Positions 59,958 through 64,000 of a stretch of 64,000 nt of DNA are shown here, piece after piece. The stretch is taken from assembly GCF_020886775.1 (NCBI RefSeq), contig NZ_AP024525.1, positions 2,542,001 through 2,606,000 on the forward strand, in the 5' to 3' direction. Position 1 is the stretch's first letter, and every line of letters begins with the position of its first letter. This stretch comes from Sinomonas cyclohexanicum (GTDB lineage Bacteria; Actinomycetota; Actinomycetes; Actinomycetales; Micrococcaceae). The translations under genes and the position numbers were made by a program. A model generated the notes under the pieces. The model ran no database searches. It was not told the origin of the DNA and saw only the letters and a list, made by a program, of their open reading frames with translations.

Positions 59958-61286
59958 GTGACCGACACGAGTCCGTGGGCCCAGCCCCGCACCTCCTTGT
60001 TCACCGACCACTACGAGCTCACAATGCTCCAGGCCGCGCTGCACTCGGGCGCCGCCCACCGTCGCTGCGTCTTCGAGGCGTTCGCCCGCAGGCTCCCCGA
60101 CGGGCGCCGGTACGGCGTGGTCGGCGGCACCGGACGCCTGCTCGAGGGGCTCACGGCGTTCCGCTTCGGCGATGAGGAGCTCGGCTTCCTCGAGCGCACC
60201 AAGGTCGTGAACCGGGAGACGCTCGACTACCTCGCCGGGTACCGCTTCTCAGGCAACGTGTTCGGCTACGCCGAGGGCGAGGCATACTTCCCCAACTCCC
60301 CCATCCTCATCGTCGAGTCGACGTTCGCCGAGGCCTGCATCCTCGAGACCTACATCCTCTCGGTGCTCAACCACGACTCCGCGATCGCCTCCGCCGCCTC
60401 ACGCATGACGACGGCGGCGCACGGCCGCCCGTGCATCGAGATGGGCTCGCGCCGCACACAGGAGGAATCCGCCGTCGCCGCCGCGCGGGCCGCCGTGATC
60501 GCCGGCTTCGCGAGCACCTCCAACCTCGAGGCCGGGCTGCGCTTCGGCATCCCGACAGTCGGGACTGCCGCCCACTCCTTCACGCTCCTGCACGACACCG
60601 AGCGGGAAGCCTTCGAGGCCCAGGTGGCGTCCATGGGCGCCTCGACGTCCTTGCTGGTGGACACGTACGACGTCGAAACGGCCGTGCGCACCGCCGTCGA
60701 GATCGCGGGGGACAGGCTCGGCGCAGTCCGCCTCGACTCGGGTGACCTCATCGAGCAGGCCCACTGGGTGCGCAAGCTCCTCGACGAGCTCGGCAACGCG
60801 AACACGCGGATCATGGTGACCTCGGATCTGGACGAGTACGCGATCGCGGCACTCCAGTCCGCGCCCGTGGACGCCTACGGGGTGGGGACCTCACTCGTGA
60901 CCGGCTCCGGCGCGCCGACAGCATCGATGGTGTACAAGCTCGTGAGCCGGACGGACGACGACGGCAACTTCGTCTCGGTCGCGAAGGCCGCCAAGAACAA
61001 GGCGAGCGTGGGCGGGCGCAAGTACGCGCTTCGGCGCCTCGACGAGAGGGGGCGCGCGACCCACGAGGTGGTCGGCATCGGGCACCGCCCGCACGACGAC
61101 GGCAACGACCGCCCCCTTCTGGAGCACTTCATCGTCGACGGCGAGCTCAAGCCCGGGTGGACCGGCCACGAGGGCGTGACGCGGGCCCGCGAGCGGCACG
61201 CGGCCTCGATCGCGGAGCTGCCGTCCTCGGTGCAGCGCATGCACCGAGGCGAGGCGGCGATCCCCACGGTGTACGAGGACGACTGA
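59958..61286 (+). CDS. pncB: Nicotinate phosphoribosyltransferase
   Basis: A 442-residue NAD-salvage enzyme converting nicotinate, PRPP and ATP to nicotinate mononucleotide. LFTDHYELTMLQAAL is the classical start; EMGSRRTQEESAVAAARAAVIAG, FGIPTVGTAAHSF (with the His that is phosphorylated in the family), LLVDTYDV and VRLDSGDL follow, and YGVGTSLVTG ends the barrel. The GTG start is 6 bases after a TAGGGT box (59946-59951). With pncA (62258-62848) it forms the nicotinamide salvage route. Confidence 0.94.
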   Translation: MTDTSPWAQPRTSLFTDHYELTMLQAALHSGAAHRRCVFEAFARRLPDGRRYGVVGGTGRLLEGLTAFRFGDEELGFLERTKVVNRETLDYLAGYRFSGNVFGYAEGEAYFPNSPILIVESTFAEACILETYILSVLNHDSAIASAASRMTTAAHGRPCIEMGSRRTQEESAVAAARAAVIAGFASTSNLEAGLRFGIPTVGTAAHSFTLLHDTEREAFEAQVASMGASTSLLVDTYDVETAVRTAVEIAGDRLGAVRLDSGDLIEQAHWVRKLLDELGNANTRIMVTSDLDEYAIAALQSAPVDAYGVGTSLVTGSGAPTASMVYKLVSRTDDDGNFVSVAKAAKNKASVGGRKYALRRLDERGRATHEVVGIGHRPHDDGNDRPLLEHFIVDGELKPGWTGHEGVTRARERHAASIAELPSSVQRMHRGEAAIPTVYEDD

Positions 61287-61300
61287 CCCGCCGCCTGGTC

Positions 61301-61356
61301 TGGAAGTCACCTCCTGGGAGCCAGCTCCTGAAGGGCACCTCCTATGGGCCAGCTCC
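61301..61356. repeat. Four inverted-orientation 14-base repeats after pncB
   Basis: Four contiguous 14-base units: TGGAAGTCACCTCC, TGGGAGCCAGCTCC, TGAAGGGCACCTCC, TATGGGCCAGCTCC. They are reverse-complement relatives of the GAAGGTGACCTCCA units elsewhere. They fill the gap between the convergent pncB gene and the DUF559 pseudogene. Confidence 0.7.
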
Positions 61357-61365
61357 CGCGGGTCG

Positions 61366-62138
61366 TCAGGCAGCGGCTGACGCGAGGTGCGAGCGGATCT
61401 CTCGGATGACGGCGCTGAAGTCATCTCTCAGATCCTCGACGCGCACGAGGATGATCGTCCAGCCAGCATCACGGAACGCACGGTCCCGGCGAGCGTCGCG
61501 AAGCCTCTGGGCCTCGTCGTCATGATGGGCCCCCTCGTACTGGATCACCAGTTTGAGGCTCCGGTAGCCCATGTCGCCGGACGGGGAGTAGGGGTCGCAG
61601 CATCTCCCCCAGGTCCGTCAGGGTCGCGAGCGGTTGGTCCCTCCCGCCCTCCAGTTCTGCCCGCGGCCGCCGGATGAGCTGATCACCGAGGGCGATACGG
61701 AAGGCATCGCCCAGCTCCACGGACAGGTCCAGCCCATGTCCGTGCCGGCGTGGTCATGAGAAGCCCGTCGACGTGGTGGAGCTCTCCGGGGCGAATCCTC
61801 GTGTGATGGCCCACGACGCCCATCCTGCGGACACGGGACAAGTGTGCAGGCCTGCTCAGATGGACCATCTCGTGGTCGTCGACCCACGGCGGGAGGAACA
61901 TTCCTTGGAGGGCCGCAGCGGTCCGGTGCGAGACCCACCCATCATCTGTCACTGCGAGGAGCACCTCGGCCCGTTCGCGCAGGGTCGCGGCATATCCTGC
62001 GGGAACGTAGATGCAGCGACTCCACCGTTCAAGGTCTTTGGCGCGCAGCCGGCCCGGACTGACCCCAGCCGCCCGAGCGTCCTGAAAGGTGAACGCCCTG
62101 CCTCCGAGGCTCATTGGAAGGTCCCCACGTGCGCTCAT
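61366..62138 (-). pseudogene. DUF559 endonuclease-like protein, decayed
   Basis: Pieces of one ancestral gene lie in three frames. The N-terminal AbiEi-like part (RAFTFQDARAAGVSPGRLRA, GWVSHRTAAALQGMF) extends to MTTPARTW. A single extra G at about 61733-61735 then shifts the frame; the continuation LSVELGDAFRIALGDQLIRRP reads on to about 61590. The restriction-endonuclease-like end (KLVIQYEGAHHDDEAQRLRD, GWTIILVRVEDLRDD) is in another frame from 61572 to 61366. Part of the middle also seems deleted. No functional product is expected. Confidence 0.8.
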
Positions 62139-62196
62139 GGGGAAAGTCTGCTCGAATCCGCCGCCGCCGGGTCAAAGTTATCCACAGGAACCCGCG

Positions 62197-62252
62197 GAAG
62201 GTGACCTCCAGAACGTGACTCTCAGGTGGTGACTTCCAGATGGTGACTTCCA
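62197..62252. repeat. Four 14-base tandem repeats after pncA
   Basis: Contiguous units GAAGGTGACCTCCA, GAACGTGACTCTCA, GGTGGTGACTTCCA and GATGGTGACTTCCA fill 62197-62252, directly before the pncA stop codon (read on the other strand). The period is 14, not a multiple of three, so they are not coding. Confidence 0.8.
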
Positions 62253-62257
62253 GATGG

Positions 62258-62848
62258 TCAGGCCACCGCAACGCCGGCCGCCCGGAGGTCACGGTAGGTT
62301 GCCTCAAGGTCTCCGGCGATCCCCGCGCTGAGGCCAGTCAGCACGCGCGTGTCATAGCCTGCCCGGGCCGCGTCGGTGGCGGTCGCCTTGACGCAGAAGT
62401 CAGTGGCGATCCCGACGACGTCCACCGCCCGGATGCCCCGCGCACGCAGCCAGGCATCGAGGGTCGCGGAGTCCCCGGATTCGCCCCCCTCGTCTCCGTA
62501 CTGGGCCAGATGCCCCTCGAACCCCGAGTATGCGGCTGCGTACTGGCCCTTGCGGAACATCGCATCCACCCCCGCGATATCCAGATTCGGATGGAAGTCG
62601 GCGCCTGTCGAACCCGCCACACAATGCACGGGCCAGGAATCGACGTAGTCGGGGGCCTCGGAGAAGTGGGGCCCGGGGTCGATGTGCCAGTCCTGGGTCG
62701 TCACCACGGCGTCGTACTCGTCCCCGTGGTCGGCGAGGAAGGAGGTGATACGCGACGCCGCGGCAGCACCGCCGTCGACCGCCAGCGATCCCCCTTCGCA
62801 GAAGTCGTTCTGGACGTCGACGATCACGAGTGCGCGGGAGGCGGTCAT
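62258..62848 (-). CDS. pncA: Nicotinamidase
   Basis: A 196-residue isochorismatase-fold amidase converting nicotinamide to nicotinate, the substrate of PncB. The catalytic triad is D11 (VIVDVQNDFCEGG), K100 (FRKGQ) and C152 (IATDFCVKAT); the metal site is D53, H55 and H61 (TQDWHIDPGPHF). The length is normal. ATG 62848 starts the core directly; a GACAAT box (62855-62860) lies 6 bases upstream. It would activate pyrazinamide as in mycobacteria, by family knowledge. Confidence 0.95.
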   Translation of the reverse strand: MTASRALVIVDVQNDFCEGGSLAVDGGAAAASRITSFLADHGDEYDAVVTTQDWHIDPGPHFSEAPDYVDSWPVHCVAGSTGADFHPNLDIAGVDAMFRKGQYAAAYSGFEGHLAQYGDEGGESGDSATLDAWLRARGIRAVDVVGIATDFCVKATATDAARAGYDTRVLTGLSAGIAGDLEATYRDLRAAGVAVA

Positions 62849-62883
62849 GGTTCCATTGTCCTCTCCGTGCCGGAACACCAGCT

Positions 62884-62929
62884 GAACGTGACCCCCAGAA
62901 CGTGACCCCCAGAACGTGGGTGGGGGTCA
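62884..62929. repeat. Two 14-base repeats forming a hairpin at the helicase 3' end
   Basis: GAACGTGACCCCCA occurs twice in tandem (62884-62897, 62898-62911). The second copy supplies TGACCCCCA, which pairs perfectly with TGGGGGTCA (62921-62929) across a 9-base loop. The hairpin includes the helicase stop codon, so it may act as terminator for that minus-strand gene. Confidence 0.65.
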
Positions 62930-64000
62930 GCGGCGGCCCACGAACCAGTCCGCGAGTTTGGCGAGGCGCGCCTTGAGCTGCTCCTCGCTCGCCTGGGCAA
63001 CGGCGGGCCCGCCGCACAGCTCCCGAAGCTTGTTGTGGACCATTCCGTGCGGCGTCCCGGTCCGGGCGCTCCATGCCGAGACGTTCTTCGCGAGCTCGTT
63101 GCGCAGGTCCATGAGGCGGCGGTGGTCGGGCACGCCCGATGGGCCGGTCGACGCGGCGGGCCGCGATCGGCGGCGCGAAACCTGCTCCTGCTGCCGCTGG
63201 CGCAGGAGGGTGGCGACCTGGTCGGCATCGAGAAGGCCCGGGATGCCGAGGAAGTCGAGCTCCTCGTCCGAGCCCACCTCGCCGCCGGTGCCGAACTCGC
63301 CGCCGTCGAACAGCACACGGTCGAAGGCCGCCTGCGACTCGAGCGCCTCGTACTTGCCCTTGGTGAGGGTGTCCGAGGCCTTCTCCTCGCGGTTCGCCTC
63401 GTCCATGAGCGATTCCTCGAGGTCCATGAGCCCGTCCTCGTCGTTGGACGGGCGGTCGAGGGCGTGGTCGCGCTCGGCCTCCATGGAGTTGGCCAGCGCC
63501 GTCAGCTGCGGCACCGAGGGGAGGAAGACCGAGGCGGTCTCGCCACGGCGTCGTGCGCGCACGAAGCGCCCCACGGCCTGGGCGAAGAACAGCGGAGTCG
63601 ACGTCGACGTCGCGTACACGCCTACCGCAAGCCTGGGCACGTCGACGCCCTCGGACACCATGCGCACGGCGACCATCCAGCGCTTGCGGCTGTCGGAGAA
63701 CTCCTCGATCTTGGCCGATGCCTTGGCGTCGTCGGAAAGGATAACGGATGGCGACTCTCCGGTGATCTTCTTCAGCAGGCCAGCGTAGGCGCGGGCGTCC
63801 TCGTGGTCGGTGGCGATCACGAGGCCACCGGCGTCCGGCACGGCGCGCCGGACCTCGGTCAGCCGCTTGTCTGCCCCCGCGAGGACGGCGGGGATCCACT
63901 CCCCCAACGGGTTCAGGGCCGTGCGCCACGCTTGGGCGGTGACGTCCTTGGTCACGGCGGCCTCGCCGAGGGACGCGGCCATCTCCTCGCCCGCGCTCGT
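62927..64000 (-). CDS. DEAD/DEAH-box (UvrB/Res type) helicase, C-terminal part (partial)
   Basis: The visible 357 residues run off the window at the 5' side. They contain helicase motif IV-VI features: GLVIATDHEDARAYAGLL, SDDAKASAKIEEFSDSRKRWMVAVRMVSEGVDVPRLAVGVYAT and FFAQAVGRFVRARRRGE (the arginine finger motif QxxGRxxR). An acidic region and a Q/R-rich stretch (LLRQRQQEQVSRRR) follow, then a C-terminal helical domain. It is the SF2 helicase type common in actinobacteria, of uncertain role in nucleic-acid repair or processing. Walker A and B lie outside. Confidence 0.88.
   Translation of the reverse strand, partial: TSAGEEMAASLGEAAVTKDVTAQAWRTALNPLGEWIPAVLAGADKRLTEVRRAVPDAGGLVIATDHEDARAYAGLLKKITGESPSVILSDDAKASAKIEEFSDSRKRWMVAVRMVSEGVDVPRLAVGVYATSTSTPLFFAQAVGRFVRARRRGETASVFLPSVPQLTALANSMEAERDHALDRPSNDEDGLMDLEESLMDEANREEKASDTLTKGKYEALESQAAFDRVLFDGGEFGTGGEVGSDEELDFLGIPGLLDADQVATLLRQRQQEQVSRRRSRPAASTGPSGVPDHRRLMDLRNELAKNVSAWSARTGTPHGMVHNKLRELCGGPAVAQASEEQLKARLAKLADWFVGRR

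Noticed and set aside
61301-62911. The 14-base repeats as a CRISPR array
   Set aside because: Units are contiguous without unique spacers, too short and degenerate, and no cas gene is present.

Overview
The window is a GC-rich chromosomal segment from an actinobacterium, most likely a member of the Micrococcaceae (Arthrobacter/Sinomonas-like). The main reasons are the very high GC content, the many leaderless start codons placed 6-7 bases after a TANNNT box, a copper amine oxidase closely resembling the Arthrobacter globiformis enzyme, an Mn/Fe homoprotocatechuate dioxygenase of the Arthrobacter/Brevibacterium type, and the actinobacterial clpS-DUF2017-murI-MBL gene block beside pncB. Genus-level placement is inference. 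I see no rRNA, tRNA or CRISPR array.

Layout. 1-1.9 kb: a partial transglutaminase-like gene, a lipoprotein and a DUF1684 protein. 1.9-7.8 kb: an asparagine/aspartate catabolic group (FAH-family protein, FadR-type regulator, type III asparaginase, aspartase, and an asparagine permease broken by a frameshift). 8.5-14.6 kb: a five-gene NAD operon (nrtR-nadA-nadB-nadC-cysteine desulfurase). All four of its junctions are 4-base overlaps, and a strong palindromic operator lies at its promoter. 14.6-20.4 kb: an Lrp regulator, an amino-acid permease and a 2-oxoacid dehydrogenase operon (E1 alpha, E1 beta, a stand-alone lipoyl protein and an alpha/beta hydrolase), tied together by a shared TGCRCACNGTG motif.

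20.4-23.5 kb is mobile: an IS110-family element sits precisely inside an array of 14-base repeats, and an IS256-family element with an 8-base target duplication sits inside the IS110 transposase. 23.5-30.4 kb is a homoprotocatechuate (3,4-dihydroxyphenylacetate) meta-cleavage operon: an FAH-RraA fusion, a GntR regulator, hpaE, hpaD, hpaH and hpaI, preceded by a perfect 33-base palindrome. 31-36.7 kb holds an amine permease, a copper amine oxidase, and divergent TetR and FeaR-like AraC regulators. Together 23-37 kb looks like an aromatic biogenic-amine (tyramine/dopamine) catabolic island, although no 4-hydroxyphenylacetate hydroxylase is present here.

36.7-54.3 kb is mixed housekeeping and transport: two alpha/beta hydrolases, an MHS transporter, IclR, a frameshifted MFS protein, sbcDC, aquaporin, MarR, a ClC-type channel, a degenerate ADP-ribosylglycohydrolase, an exonuclease-BRCT protein and DedA. 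54.4-64 kb holds rph-rdgB, an aldo/keto reductase, a 2TM protein, the MBL-murI-DUF2017-clpS operon, pncB, a decayed DUF559 gene, pncA and the 3' part of a helicase gene. The 14-base repeats recur at three more intergenic sites here. NAD metabolism is therefore represented twice, by the NrtR-controlled de novo operon and by the pncA/pncB salvage genes.
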